Assembly (NCBI GenBank): GCA_030537455.1 | Contig: JAUNMR010000008.1 | Location: 1-64,000, forward strand | Length of the DNA: 64,000 nt | DNA from: Planctomycetia bacterium | Lineage (GTDB): Bacteria > Planctomycetota > Planctomycetia > Pirellulales > Thermoguttaceae | Direction: 5' to 3' | In this document: positions 6,906 through 16,412 of the stretch, in pieces | Layout: every line of letters starts with the position of its first letter | Position numbering within the stretch: the first letter of the stretch is position 1 | The notes under the pieces: generated by a model | What the model saw: the letters and a program-made list of their open reading frames with translations, nothing else | The model's database searches: none | What the model was told of the DNA's origin: nothing | Made by a program: the position numbers and the translations under genes

Positions 6906-8822
6906 TTACTGCGAATTTGGGTTAGAATTATCCGAGGCTAAAGTTGAGTCAACTTGGTATATGTAGACGGCGTAACCGATCACGTCATAGGGACGTCGAT
7001 CCCAGAGCCAACGATAACGACCGTCTTGACTATACAGATGATTGACGCTCAAAGCGAGCCAGTGTGGTTGTTCGTTAGTTTGGACGATGCGCTCGCCAAA
7101 CTTGTCTTGTAGGTAGATTGATCCTATACTCCATAAATTGACCTCCAACTTGTCGACTTGTGGATTCTTCTCCAACCACTTGGCTAGTCGTAGCTCCTCC
7201 TGTCCCCAATCGATATTCGAATCGAGGAAATTTCGTGGAGCGGCGAGCGGACCGCTATCGAGCAGTTTATAAATTATATCAGGCGCGGGCACAAAATGAT
7301 TCGGCTCGGGTGTGAGCGCATATTCCTTATTTGGACTTAACGGCGCGGTTAGTTCGTTGAAATAGGAGATCTCGTGCGGGTAAACCCAGAGGAAAGATAC
7401 GACGCACCAGAGCGCGCATAGAAGTACAAACGAACAAATGAACTTATTAAGTATCGACGCGCCTTTATTGATACTTTGGAAAGAGGCGGTATGCAGGGGA
7501 GCGTGGTGGAAGAAAAGCGCCACGCGACTAGCGCCGATAAAGAAGAACGGGAGCGCTGGAATTACATATCTCGAGTGTAGTGAAAAGCCAGACTGAGAGC
7601 TGACAAAAAGTAAAAGCGCTAATCCTGGCGTCCAGATAACGAGTTCATCTCGCCATTCTTTTCGATAACACTTGTAAATAAGACTTGCAGCAACGGCAAG
7701 TAGTAACAGCGCAAGCGCGCCCGTCGGGGTCTTGAGAAGCAACGCGTCGAAATAATAGGCGTGCCAACCATTGTGTCGCCAGGCGCCACGCCAATAGGAA
7801 TCGATCCCGCGTTCGAAGTCCAAGCGCTGTTTATCGACGCCCATAACGTAGTTGTATGGCAACGGCACAGGCGTCTTGGCGAAACAGGAAGAGGCAAATC
7901 GGTTAGCGCCAACGCTCGGCGTTTCCTCCAGCGACGGCGCGCCGGAAAAAAGCGTCGATTCAAATCGATAGTCTCCTAGCGGTTTGAAAGAACCTTCAAA
8001 AATATAGCCCATATTGACGACAAGGACGCTGACGCCGAAGCAAAAAAGAATTAAAAACAAAAGCTCGCAAGCTACCGCGCGCCAACGTTTCTGGAAAAAC
8101 GTATCGACGTTATAGAGAGCCCAGAGGAGAAGGTAGAGCGGATAAAAGAGTACGAGCGTAAATTTGCACAGTTCCGCAAGTCCAAGAACAACGCCTGCGT
8201 ATAATAAGACTCTTAGTTCCTTTGTCTTGAGCCAGTAATGGAAAACGGCAACGCTAGCGAGCGCCATTGCGGCGGCGGGAACGTCGGGACAGACTAGGCG
8301 TCCGAAACCGTTCATGTAGGGCGAAAAAACCCAAAATCCCAATGCGAAAAGACCGGCAAGATCATTGAAAAGCCAACGTGTGTAATAAAAACATGTCAAC
8401 GCTCCCAGGAGCGAGAAGAATAGTTCACACAGACGTCCTAATCGCAGATAAATTAAATTGTTAGGATTCTTTTTAACAAAAACGTCGCCCGCGGCGTATT
8501 CCTCGCGTCCGAAGGGTTGGAAACCTAATTCGGCGCGTTGGGGGCATTGAGCGCCAAGTAGATATGCAGGGAGCGCGCCTAACATATCGGGCAAAGGAGG
8601 ATTAACTCGAAAGGAAGAATAAACGCCCCATTTGAGTTTGATTAAACCAGAAGCGAGGCGACCGTGCTCGTAAAATGCATAGGAGTCGTTCCAAAGAGCG
8701 CAACTTTGTAACGCCAACATTGTGACACACAAGGCAAGCATTACCAGACGTGTGAGGCAATTATGGCGTTTAACGGGGCTGTCAGCGCGTTCTTGCGCGC
8801 TTTGCGTATTGGCATGACACAT
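6906..8822 (-). CDS. GT39-like membrane glycosyltransferase
   Basis: This 638-residue integral membrane protein starts with a helix (LVMLALCVTMLAL), then a loop with the acidic and basic residues expected in the first exported loop of the protein-mannosyltransferase/ArnT superfamily (NDSYAFYEHG, NPPLPDMLGALP). Many membrane helices follow, then a long soluble C-terminal domain. Members move sugar from a polyprenyl-phosphate carrier to a protein or lipid outside the membrane; the acceptor here is unknown. An in-frame TTG at 8831 precedes the ATG at 8822, and I use the ATG. Neither has a clear ribosome site. Confidence 0.7.
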   Translation of the reverse strand: MCHANTQSAQERADSPVKRHNCLTRLVMLALCVTMLALQSCALWNDSYAFYEHGRLASGLIKLKWGVYSSFRVNPPLPDMLGALPAYLLGAQCPQRAELGFQPFGREEYAAGDVFVKKNPNNLIYLRLGRLCELFFSLLGALTCFYYTRWLFNDLAGLFALGFWVFSPYMNGFGRLVCPDVPAAAMALASVAVFHYWLKTKELRVLLYAGVVLGLAELCKFTLVLFYPLYLLLWALYNVDTFFQKRWRAVACELLFLILFCFGVSVLVVNMGYIFEGSFKPLGDYRFESTLFSGAPSLEETPSVGANRFASSCFAKTPVPLPYNYVMGVDKQRLDFERGIDSYWRGAWRHNGWHAYYFDALLLKTPTGALALLLLAVAASLIYKCYRKEWRDELVIWTPGLALLLFVSSQSGFSLHSRYVIPALPFFFIGASRVALFFHHAPLHTASFQSINKGASILNKFICSFVLLCALWCVVSFLWVYPHEISYFNELTAPLSPNKEYALTPEPNHFVPAPDIIYKLLDSGPLAAPRNFLDSNIDWGQEELRLAKWLEKNPQVDKLEVNLWSIGSIYLQDKFGERIVQTNEQPHWLALSVNHLYSQDGRYRWLWDRRPYDVIGYAVYIYQVDSTLASDNSNPNSQ

Positions 8823-8927
8823 GATACACAACTCTGTTACAGCGCGTTCTAGGGCGCTTGTAGGCGATTATTCGAAGAGCGCGGCGTCGAGTCCGTCAGC
8901 GAAAGCTAGACGCTACGATCGTTAGCG

Positions 8928-10055
8928 TTAGAAGTTGACAGTTTCCCCTCCTGCGCTCGTTCCCATGGCGCGCCACACTTGGCGACTAATTGAGTCGGAG
9001 ACGAATCGTACAGAGCCGTCGCCCATACTGGCGTTAACGCCGGCGGCGTGTCGGCTACGCGCGGACATTCTCACTTCATAAGAGTGTCTGGAACTTGTTT
9101 CGACGATACATGGCGCGCCTAGCGTTACCAGCTTTCCAGGCGTATGACAGTATCCTGGACTCATGACTTCGTCGGGATTAGGGCTGTTCGGTTCGAAATA
9201 ACAAGTGAAAAAGGCGGCGTCGCCACGATACACGCCGCCTCGAATATCGGAGAATTCCCAAGAGTGAGTCAGGTCGGCGTCAGTTTGAATTGTTTCAGAA
9301 AAGGCAAGAGTATTGGTTAGCCCGTCGGTTACAGAGGAGAGTTTTATCGTCCCAGCGTCGCTTGAAAAGATCGCGTCTCGCGTTTCGGGGGTACCGATTT
9401 CCATAAGTATTCCAAAGAGAGCTGAGTTCTTTTCGACGACGTCGTCTTCTGAACCGCCTACGCCGTGTAGCGCCCAGTAATCAGGAGACCATCCGAACTG
9501 AGAGTCCTCCTGATACCCGATTGCGGTCGCGCCGGCGCATGCAACGTAGCTGACTTTTGGCCAAGATTTCTCTGCGCCTTCCATGTAGAAGTCGTTTTCC
9601 ATATCGGAGGGGCAATTATAGACAGACATTCGATTATGCCACGCCAATCGATTTTGTTCTCGACAGTATCTACCGCCTTCGACGGGGTCGTTTGGATCGT
9701 AAACAAAGCCGTCTGGTCCGCTTGTGGAACCCACTGGACAGTAACCGACGCTCATGGAACTGTACATATCGTTTGCCTCTAGGTAAGGCAAAATAAAGGT
9801 CGCCCACGTGAGAAAATTCCACTGGCGCGCGCCGCGTGGAAGGCGTCCATGAACGTCATTGTGCATTTGCGCGGCTAATGTGATTTGTTTGAGGTTATTG
9901 ACACATTGAGCGCGCAACGCCGCCTCGCGCGCGGCTTGAACTGCGGGCAGGAGTAGACCGATAAGCATGGCGATGATTCCCAGGACGACAAGCAACTCGA
10001 TCAGTGAAAACCCTCGTGGAGCGCTAGCGGTTACTTTAAGCGATTCGTTTGTCAT
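8928..10055 (-). CDS. DUF1559 prepilin-like protein
   Basis: Start chosen at 10055, where GGGAGAAG lies seven bases upstream; a longer frame to 10148 has no such site. The 375-residue product begins with a type IV prepilin leader: RGFSLIELLVVLGIIAMLIG with the GFxLxE processing site, then NNLKQ and a long DUF1559 domain ending in the usual H-x-G-G-x-N-like and GSVRFVSD segments (HAAGVNASMGDGSVRF). DUF1559 proteins are hugely expanded in planctomycetes and are thought to be pseudopilins processed by a prepilin peptidase and held in the envelope. A second copy is at 41070-42200. Confidence 0.9.
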   Translation of the reverse strand: MTNESLKVTASAPRGFSLIELLVVLGIIAMLIGLLLPAVQAAREAALRAQCVNNLKQITLAAQMHNDVHGRLPRGARQWNFLTWATFILPYLEANDMYSSMSVGYCPVGSTSGPDGFVYDPNDPVEGGRYCREQNRLAWHNRMSVYNCPSDMENDFYMEGAEKSWPKVSYVACAGATAIGYQEDSQFGWSPDYWALHGVGGSEDDVVEKNSALFGILMEIGTPETRDAIFSSDAGTIKLSSVTDGLTNTLAFSETIQTDADLTHSWEFSDIRGGVYRGDAAFFTCYFEPNSPNPDEVMSPGYCHTPGKLVTLGAPCIVETSSRHSYEVRMSARSRHAAGVNASMGDGSVRFVSDSISRQVWRAMGTSAGGETVNF

Positions 10056-10205
10056 GGATACTTCTCCCAAGTTTTTTGCATGAGTAATCATAGTTCTGCA
10101 AGGTCGAATTATACTCGATTTAACAGGAGAACATAGAGGGCGATACACGCAAAACCAAATGCAATTACCATACGGCGCAACGTCATATATTTACCCCAAG
10201 ATGGC

Positions 10206-10235
10206 GCCGAAGAAGTCGAAGGGGGATTCTTCGGC
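10206..10235. repeat. Perfect 9-base inverted repeat
   Basis: GCCGAAGAA at 10206-10214 pairs with TTCTTCGGC at 10227-10235. It lies between the DUF1559 gene and the end of the anchored-protein gene. No T-run follows on either strand, so it is a weak terminator or regulatory-site candidate. Confidence 0.4.
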
Positions 10236-10317
10236 ACACGAGTTGAACTATGAATCAAGAACAAATAGACGACAACGAGGAATAAAAAAAGAGGAACACA
10301 GAAAGGGATATCACAAA

Positions 10318-11358
10318 TTATTCATTTTGAGCGCGTTTTCCCTTGCGAAGCGAAACGCCTAGCGCAGTGAGTAAGAGAAGAACGCCAACGAAGAGAAAGA
10401 CGAGTCGACCGTTACTCGGCGGCACGTCTTTAAAGACAGGTTCCGGAAAGCCGTAGTGAGAGAGTGTGAAATACTCTTCCGACAGGTCGCTTTGCGCAGT
10501 AAAGACGAAGACCTGTTCTTCATGGCTTCGGAACTTATCGTTGTCAAAGGAATGCATAGAGCGCGTAACTGTTCTAGTTTCATCCGATTGGTATGGCGAC
10601 TCGTTACTGTCATATTCGATTTGATACTTAACAAACGCTCCCTCTCCAGCGGGGTGAATCAAAGTCGCGGAGCGAATTGAGTAGTCGTTGGCGTTCAACG
10701 TGATTTGACCGGATTCGATCCGCATAAAATTATTATCGCTATTCAAATCATATTTGAAATCGAATCGGTACTCCTCTGGCGTTCCGGTTCCTCCCTCCGT
10801 TTTTTCAACCGACGTAATATGAAACTTCGGATCCGTGAAAAGATAGGCAAGGGGCAACGGTGGAAAGAGCTTAATATCGAAGGTGATTTGCTCAAGCGCA
10901 ACGTCAAGACCGAGGTCGTGATAAGTACTGCTTAGCTGAACGGGAGCGATATACTTCCAATTCTTTCTCGGAAGCGAATTGCTTATCTGCTTTAGATAGA
11001 CAATCTCCCAATCTTCATCACCGACTTTTCTTTTAAGTTGAAAGGCATACTTTGAATTGTAGGCATTGACCCATTCATACCCCTCGCCGATGAGGTTCAT
11101 GCTACTGCATGGGTAAAGCATCTTGAAGACATGTGCAGACGACTCTTGAACAATGACGCCGTTTTCGTCGATACGTCGAGCAGTCTGTATAGTTTCAAAG
11201 GAATCAAGCGTTTCGATTCGTTGAGTCCAATAAGCGAGCGCGTCTTTTTTAAACTTTGAGACGTCCTCGGCCGTAACTGAGTTGCTGTTTACTGTGAATA
11301 GAGTAACGACAAAAACGAGATAGACGCATGAAGCCAAGAGACTTTTGTATTTTCCCAT
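10318..11358 (-). CDS. Exported protein with C-terminal membrane anchor, unknown
   Basis: This 346-residue protein has a signal peptide (about 1-30, core VYLVFVVTLFTV, then SVTAED), a polar beta-rich body, and a single C-terminal helix (about 318-336, LVFLFVGVLLLLTALGV) with a basic tail RKGKRAQNE. This is the same layout as the 404-residue protein at 433-1647, although direct sequence similarity is low by eye. AAGGA precedes the ATG. It lies 48 bases downstream of a MauE-like gene, so the pair reproduces part of the first cluster. I see no catalytic motif. Confidence 0.75.
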   Translation of the reverse strand: MGKYKSLLASCVYLVFVVTLFTVNSNSVTAEDVSKFKKDALAYWTQRIETLDSFETIQTARRIDENGVIVQESSAHVFKMLYPCSSMNLIGEGYEWVNAYNSKYAFQLKRKVGDEDWEIVYLKQISNSLPRKNWKYIAPVQLSSTYHDLGLDVALEQITFDIKLFPPLPLAYLFTDPKFHITSVEKTEGGTGTPEEYRFDFKYDLNSDNNFMRIESGQITLNANDYSIRSATLIHPAGEGAFVKYQIEYDSNESPYQSDETRTVTRSMHSFDNDKFRSHEEQVFVFTAQSDLSEEYFTLSHYGFPEPVFKDVPPSNGRLVFLFVGVLLLLTALGVSLRKGKRAQNE

Positions 11359-11406
11359 TGCTTGATTCCTTCATAAAAGGTGGTAGGTGACCAGGAAACC
11401 AGAGAC

Positions 11407-12168
11407 CTATTGAGCCAAAGTGCGACAGTAACACGCAGAACCCTCGGCGTCAAGTTTGTTAGCAATATCCCGATACTTTTCTGATTCCTTTTGACACTGA
11501 GGACAGCCGTCTCGAACAAGCGCAATCATCGACAAACCCTGGTCAATAGGTAAGTCTGTTTCACAATACGGCAAAACCGGACATATTTCTCCAAGCCATT
11601 TTTCAGGTTGCAAAACAACTGTGTCGCCCAAAGACATGGGCTGGCTGGAGTCAAGTAACAAAATAGTTCTACCAAGCGAGCGCAGGAAGAACGTTAAAGA
11701 AAGACACGCGAGAATACTCAATAAAAGACCTCCGAGTATTAAGCGTCGTCTATTCTTTTTGTGGTCTCCTCCTAGACGTCGTTTTGGACACATCGTTGTA
11801 ACTGTCGTAACAACGATCAAAAGGTCAATTGCACAGGTAATCCACGGGTTGATCCGTATCTGTCCGAAACATTCACAACTAGGTTTTCCAATGGCGCCTT
11901 TGTAAAACGAGACAATAAAGAAGAGTCCGAAAACCACAGCAACCGCAAGCCTAGTTGAGCGTCTTTTAGGCGCGTATACAAGTATGAATACAAGAGAGCT
12001 TTCAACCAGAACAGTCGCGACTGAAAGAACAAAATTCATATTCTCTTGAGCAACAGACGATTGAAAACTCCACAACTTCATAACAGTTGCGAAAAGTAAG
12101 AGGCACAAGCAAAACCATCGAATAACATTCCAAGCGGTATCATCGAAAAAAGTTCTTAAACCGGTCAT
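11407..12168 (-). CDS. MauE-like membrane protein with shortened thioredoxin-like tail
   Basis: This 253-residue protein is a paralogue of the one at 2221-3165. Shared landmarks are SFYKG followed by SCECFG (Cys98, Cys100), NPWI, WLGxxCPxxxYC (Cys196, Cys202) and a thioredoxin-like CPQC (Cys222, Cys225). It then stops about 45-50 residues earlier than its paralogue, after an extra CYC, so it lacks the second half of a thioredoxin fold including the cis-proline strand. Either the tail was lost or only the CxxC arm is needed. GAGG precedes the ATG. It is followed by the anchored protein at 10318-11358. Confidence 0.7.
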   Translation of the reverse strand: MTGLRTFFDDTAWNVIRWFCLCLLLFATVMKLWSFQSSVAQENMNFVLSVATVLVESSLVFILVYAPKRRSTRLAVAVVFGLFFIVSFYKGAIGKPSCECFGQIRINPWITCAIDLLIVVTTVTTMCPKRRLGGDHKKNRRRLILGGLLLSILACLSLTFFLRSLGRTILLLDSSQPMSLGDTVVLQPEKWLGEICPVLPYCETDLPIDQGLSMIALVRDGCPQCQKESEKYRDIANKLDAEGSACYCRTLAQ

Positions 12169-12374
12169 GCGACGCCTCGTGACAATACGCTCATCAGTTT
12201 AATGAAGCTCGGAAAAACCAACACCGCGAACCTATATTTTTCCCAATGTTAATAAGAATCAAAGATGTGTCAATAGGTAAAAAGACTAATTTAATAATTT
12301 CGTTGGCGTTTTTAAGAGAAAGGTTAAACACATTACTATTTGATCTGTCTAATTTGTCATTTTATTCTGTCCGG

Positions 12375-12404
12375 TGTGGAACTACGTGAAACTATCGTTC
12401 CACA
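12375..12404. repeat. Inverted repeat, possible operator or RNA hairpin
   Basis: TGTGGAAC at 12375-12382 pairs perfectly with GTTCCACA at 12397-12404 around a 14-base centre. It lies about 210 bases upstream of the MauE-like gene start (minus strand). No T-run follows, so it is not an intrinsic terminator. Confidence 0.4.
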
Positions 12405-12632
12405 GGTCAGATGCGTTATATTTAGGGGAATCATGGAGTATGGTATGCTCTGATGTTTCATCATTCCAAAAGTTTACCATCATAGGCTATACAATGATTG
12501 CTCAACTGTAATGACGAGACTGCTAATCCTCAAGACAAATAAATATAGTATGAGACTGGTATCGATCTTCATTAGCGTCCAGTCCCACCCCGTTATATTA
12601 TATAAGAGAAACTAATATCATCGCTAATACAT

Positions 12633-12670
12633 AAAGAACCAACCAACGTAGAGACACAGGCTGGTTCTTT
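12633..12670 (-). terminator. Probable terminator of nitroreductase-like gene
   Basis: AAAGAACCA at 12633-12641 pairs with TGGTTCTTT at 12662-12670, just beyond the stop at 12709. The T-run is short, so confidence is moderate. Confidence 0.5.
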
Positions 12671-12708
12671 TATATAAACTAGAGCATGAAGTGGGAGGCG
12701 TCTGTTCA

Positions 12709-13338
12709 TTAACGCACGAAGAAGAATTTCTTCTCAAGCGGTTCACGGGTCGTAGCGCCGCTAACGCCGTCGACAGAACGTTCGATTTCTTTACCAATGA
12801 GCAGAGCGGCGATAATCGTGTAATCCTTAGGCACGCCCAGTTTATCTTTGAAACGCTTGTCATTGGCAACTTTCGGAGCGGTCGCAACGGTTTTGCAACC
12901 GTAGCCGAGCATGAGCGCGGCAACATTCATACGGTCGGTGGCGACGCCAACGTCGAACTTACTATAGTCTTGGCTCACGTCGGTACTGATCAAAATCACG
13001 GTGGGGGAGCCGGTTAGAGAAAGACGACCTTTGGGATCGACATGGGCGGCTTTGTCAATTTCCGCCAGAAGCTTACGGTCGGTCACAACGGTAAAGAACC
13101 AGGGCTGGAGGTTCAACGCGCTCGGGGCATTCAGACCAATCGTGACAATCTTTTGGAGATCGTGTTCATTGATCGGTTCATCGGTAAAACGAGTCGCTTG
13201 CCGCACGTCGGTGAGCAATTTAATCGACTCTTCCGTTGTTTGAGCAGCAACGGGACTTTCGGCGCCTTGCGCAACAGCCGTAGCGCCCAAAGCCAACAGA
13301 CCGCCAGAGACGCTAGCTAACGCTTCTCTTCTATTCAT
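12709..13338 (-). CDS. Nitroreductase-family protein with Tat-like signal
   Basis: Start at 13338 with GAGGAG upstream, giving 209 residues. The N-terminus MNRREALASVSGGLLALGA has a twin Arg and a hydrophobic stretch like a Tat signal, followed by AQGAE. The rest matches FMN-dependent nitroreductases: QATRFTDEPINEHDLQKIVTIG near the start of the domain, NLQPWFFTVVTD, a central GVATDRMNVAALMLGYG and a C-terminal IAALLIG. Such enzymes reduce nitro-aromatics, quinones or flavins using NAD(P)H; the substrate here is unknown. Tat export would fit a folded FMN protein but is not certain, because the consensus is imperfect. Confidence 0.8.
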   Translation of the reverse strand: MNRREALASVSGGLLALGATAVAQGAESPVAAQTTEESIKLLTDVRQATRFTDEPINEHDLQKIVTIGLNAPSALNLQPWFFTVVTDRKLLAEIDKAAHVDPKGRLSLTGSPTVILISTDVSQDYSKFDVGVATDRMNVAALMLGYGCKTVATAPKVANDKRFKDKLGVPKDYTIIAALLIGKEIERSVDGVSGATTREPLEKKFFFVR

Positions 13339-13480
13339 TTTATACTCCTCGGTTAGGGATTCAAAATACAGGAAGTAGGAGTGTTCAGAACGCGTCAACG
13401 TTCCGTTGCTCCTACTAGAATGATTGTAATGGTATTCTTTGCAAAAAAAACAAGAAGAATATTCTTGTCGTGTAGCGACG

Positions 13481-15376
13481 CTAAGCGTCACGCTCCAAGT
13501 GAATAGTAATCAGCGCGACGTCTGCCGGGGTAATACCTGGGATGCGACTGGCTTGCCCAAGGTCTTGCGGGCGTACGCGTTCTAGCTTTTCTTTGGCCTC
13601 CGCGCGCAGACCGTTCATCTCGCGATAAGACAAGGTCGTGGGAATCTTTCGTGCGGCAAGACGCTGCTGGCGTTCGACGTCGTGCTGCTGACGTTCTATG
13701 TACCCAGCGTACTTTGCGTCGATTTCTACCTGTTCGGCAACTTCCTCGTCAAACTGTGCCAATGCCGGGATTCTAGCGACGACCTCGTCCCAGGTCGTTT
13801 CCGGTCGGCGCAATAATTTTAAAATTGTACCGTTTTCATCGTGCACGCTCTCGAGCAGTTCAAATGCACGAGCAATTGCGTCCGTTTTTTCTTGCAGACG
13901 TTCCCAACGGAAATCGTCGATCAAGCCCAACTTACGACCAATGGGCGTTAGGCGTCTATCGGCGTTGTCCTGACGAAGAAGGAGTCGATATTCCGCACGT
14001 GAGGTGAACATACGATAAGGTTCGTCGACTCCACATGTGGTTAAATCATCGAGCAGGACGCCGATATACGCTTGATATCGAGTCGGCACAAGAGGTTCGA
14101 GCGAGCTATTGAGCGAAGCGGCGGCATTAGCGCCCGCGACAAGACCTTGGGCGCCGGCCTCTTCGTAGCCGGTTGTGCCATTGATTTGACCGGCAAAGAA
14201 TAGCCCGGAAACGCGCTTGGTCTCCAGGGTCGGCAGTAATTGGTCTGGCGGAGCGTAATCGTATTCAATTGCATACGCATAACGCATAATCTGAGCGTTC
14301 TCAAGTCCCTCGATCATGTGAACCATCTGATCTTGGATATGTCGCGGAAAACTAGTCGAAAGACCGTTGATATAGACCTCGTTCGTTCGACGACTCTCCG
14401 GCTCTAAAAAGAGCTGGTGACGATCTTTATCAGAAAACCGCTCGATCTTTGTTTCAATTGAAGGACAATAACGCGGTCCGGTAGAGCGTATTTGTCCGCT
14501 GTACATAGGAGCCAACGCCAGATTGTCATGAAGAAACTTGTGTAACGCCGAGTTAGTATAGGTCATCCAGCATGGAATCTGCTCCACGTCGACTGACTTA
14601 TGCATGAAGGAAAACGGACGCGGATTGGGATCGCCCAATTGTTTCTCTAAGCGTGAATAGTCAATTGTTCGACCGTTCAGTCTAGCGGGCGTCCCGGTTT
14701 TAAAGCGTAGTAATCTCAAGCCAAGCTTCATAATAGAGGCGCTGATCTGAGTCGCAGGCGCCTCGCCCATACGACCGCCGGGCCATTGCAACTCGCCGAA
14801 ATGGAGGATTCCGCGCATAAAGGTGCCGCACGCCAGAACGACGGCAGATGCACGGTAAATCGCGTCTGATTCTACGCGCACGCCGACGATACGCCACACG
14901 CGTTCGGCGGTAGAAATCGTCGAGAGATCGTCGGTGTTATAGTCGCGAGTCGATTCTGTTTCGGACCAGTTGTCTCCATGTTCAACTAACAGTTCAACGA
15001 CTTTTTCCTGGCGCAAATCCAAGTTAGGCGCCTCTTCGACGATCCGCTTGACCTCGTCCTGATACAGACGTTTATCGGCCTGTGCGCGCGGACCTCTCAT
15101 CGCGGGACCTTTACGCATATTCAGCATACGAAATTGCAGAGCGGTGACGTCAATTGCACGCGCCATAGCGCCGCCGAGAGCGTCGATTTCTCGAACAAAG
15201 TGTCCCTTCCCGATTCCGCCAATTGCGGGATTACAACTCATTTGAGCAACAACGTCCAGATTCGTTGTCAACAACGCCGTCTTGGCGCCCATACGCGCCG
15301 CGGCTAAGGCCGCTTCGGCGCCAGCGTGACCTGCGCCTACGACCAAAACGTCGTAGTCATATAATGTTAACGACAT
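13481..15376 (-). CDS. mnmG: tRNA uridine-5-carboxymethylaminomethyl modification enzyme MnmG
   Basis: This 631-residue protein is MnmG (GidA), which with MnmE installs carboxymethylaminomethyl groups on uridine 34 of certain tRNAs in the cytoplasm. It shows the FAD site [12 protein letters not shown] (about residues 11-22), the family signature [12 protein letters not shown], the GPRAQADK segment, the second motif around [21 protein letters not shown] and the C-terminal helical domain ending [15 protein letters not shown]. Length is normal for the family. I use ATG 15376 ([13 protein letters not shown]) rather than a start 11 codons upstream. MnmE is not in the window. Confidence 0.95.
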   Translation of the reverse strand: MSLTLYDYDVLVVGAGHAGAEAALAAARMGAKTALLTTNLDVVAQMSCNPAIGGIGKGHFVREIDALGGAMARAIDVTALQFRMLNMRKGPAMRGPRAQADKRLYQDEVKRIVEEAPNLDLRQEKVVELLVEHGDNWSETESTRDYNTDDLSTISTAERVWRIVGVRVESDAIYRASAVVLACGTFMRGILHFGELQWPGGRMGEAPATQISASIMKLGLRLLRFKTGTPARLNGRTIDYSRLEKQLGDPNPRPFSFMHKSVDVEQIPCWMTYTNSALHKFLHDNLALAPMYSGQIRSTGPRYCPSIETKIERFSDKDRHQLFLEPESRRTNEVYINGLSTSFPRHIQDQMVHMIEGLENAQIMRYAYAIEYDYAPPDQLLPTLETKRVSGLFFAGQINGTTGYEEAGAQGLVAGANAAASLNSSLEPLVPTRYQAYIGVLLDDLTTCGVDEPYRMFTSRAEYRLLLRQDNADRRLTPIGRKLGLIDDFRWERLQEKTDAIARAFELLESVHDENGTILKLLRRPETTWDEVVARIPALAQFDEEVAEQVEIDAKYAGYIERQQHDVERQQRLAARKIPTTLSYREMNGLRAEAKEKLERVRPQDLGQASRIPGITPADVALITIHLERDA

Positions 15377-15457
15377 TCTTATCTCATTTAAAGCTCTGTG
15401 CAAAAGCAACCCGATAGATATCGTACTATTTTCACACAGAGCAGTGTTTCTGTAGAT

Positions 15458-16399
15458 TTAGTACAAATTATAAGGAATTGCAACTGCTTGATTTAAGGTG
15501 TAACCCAATGGCAACGCCCAAATACGATCGGAATTCTGTTCTAAAATAACGAGGTCGTCGCTAATATCCAGAACTTTCGCAACAAAAGAGCCGACCGTAA
15601 TGGTTTCGCCGACCGACGCAGAGATTCTTGTTCCTGCGTCTTGTAGGAACCAAGTCGCCTTGACGGCTTTCTTGCCATTTTCATCGGTAACCGCAGAGGT
15701 AGAGGTCAGTAGCGCGAGACTTGTCGCGTCAATACCTGTACGCACGGCGCGGAAATTGTCCAGATCCACTATCGTATGATAGGCCGCCAACGGTCCGGAC
15801 GAGAGCTGTCGCGGGGCGTCGACCGACAGGGGCAAATCATTTTGCAATGGATACGCTTGTTGCGGGTTGGAGCGATAACGAATCGTTAAACAATTAATGG
15901 TAACTCTAACGTTGAGTTCATCTGAGCCTTCAATGGGAGTAATATCCAACGCCTGGATTCTATGTAGAAACGGGGTCCAATAGAATTCATACAAGAACTG
16001 TGTCAGATCGGTCAGGGAACATTTCCCTGTAACATGAAACCCCAACGTCGTCAGTCGACCACCGGCAATATTAACCGGACGTTCGTCTAATCTGATATTA
16101 ACGTCTTCAAAGTTACAAAACTCAAGCATTTGCGTGAGCCAGATAGGGTACTGCAAACGCACGCTTTGGGGGTTGAGCGGAAAAGAACGCGTATAGAGAC
16201 TCAAATATGACGTCGAGAAGTCCTGCATGTTTTTGATCTGCAGGCGTCCCTGTTCAATCTTTTGCTCGGATTGTGCACGTTGTTCCGCCAGCGTAGCGCG
16301 CGGTTTTTTATATGCGTCTCGATAGAAGACATAACCGCCGAATGCGACGCCAAGACTTATAATGACCAATAAGACGATAACTTTCTGCCAATTACTCAT
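15458..16399 (-). CDS. PilO/GspM-like pilus assembly protein
   Basis: This 313-residue protein has one N-terminal membrane helix (about 7-26, VIVLLVIISLGVAFGGYVF), a coiled-coil-like stretch (LAEQRAQSEQKIEQGRLQIKN is part of about 37-60) and an exported mixed alpha/beta domain. That layout, and its place directly after a PilM-PilN fusion, identify it as the PilO/GspM component of the inner-membrane platform of a type IV pilus or type II secretion system. A C-terminal extension (about 230-313) resembles the PilP-like small beta domain and may stand in for it (inference). Confidence 0.65.
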   Translation of the reverse strand: MSNWQKVIVLLVIISLGVAFGGYVFYRDAYKKPRATLAEQRAQSEQKIEQGRLQIKNMQDFSTSYLSLYTRSFPLNPQSVRLQYPIWLTQMLEFCNFEDVNIRLDERPVNIAGGRLTTLGFHVTGKCSLTDLTQFLYEFYWTPFLHRIQALDITPIEGSDELNVRVTINCLTIRYRSNPQQAYPLQNDLPLSVDAPRQLSSGPLAAYHTIVDLDNFRAVRTGIDATSLALLTSTSAVTDENGKKAVKATWFLQDAGTRISASVGETITVGSFVAKVLDISDDLVILEQNSDRIWALPLGYTLNQAVAIPYNLY

Positions 16400-16412
16400 T
16401 GTAAGCCTCGTA

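Larger units (their letters stand above)
12169..12708. other. AT-rich intergenic stretch
   Basis: 540 bases between the MauE-like gene and the nitroreductase-like gene, clearly richer in A+T than its surroundings. It holds two inverted repeats (12375-12404 and a 6-base one at 12554-12584) and a terminator-like hairpin near 12633-12670. I see no gene. Confidence 0.6.

Noticed and set aside
10159..10362. 67-codon plus-strand frame
   Set aside because: No ribosome site, no recognisable protein, and it runs into the opposite-strand anchored-protein gene.
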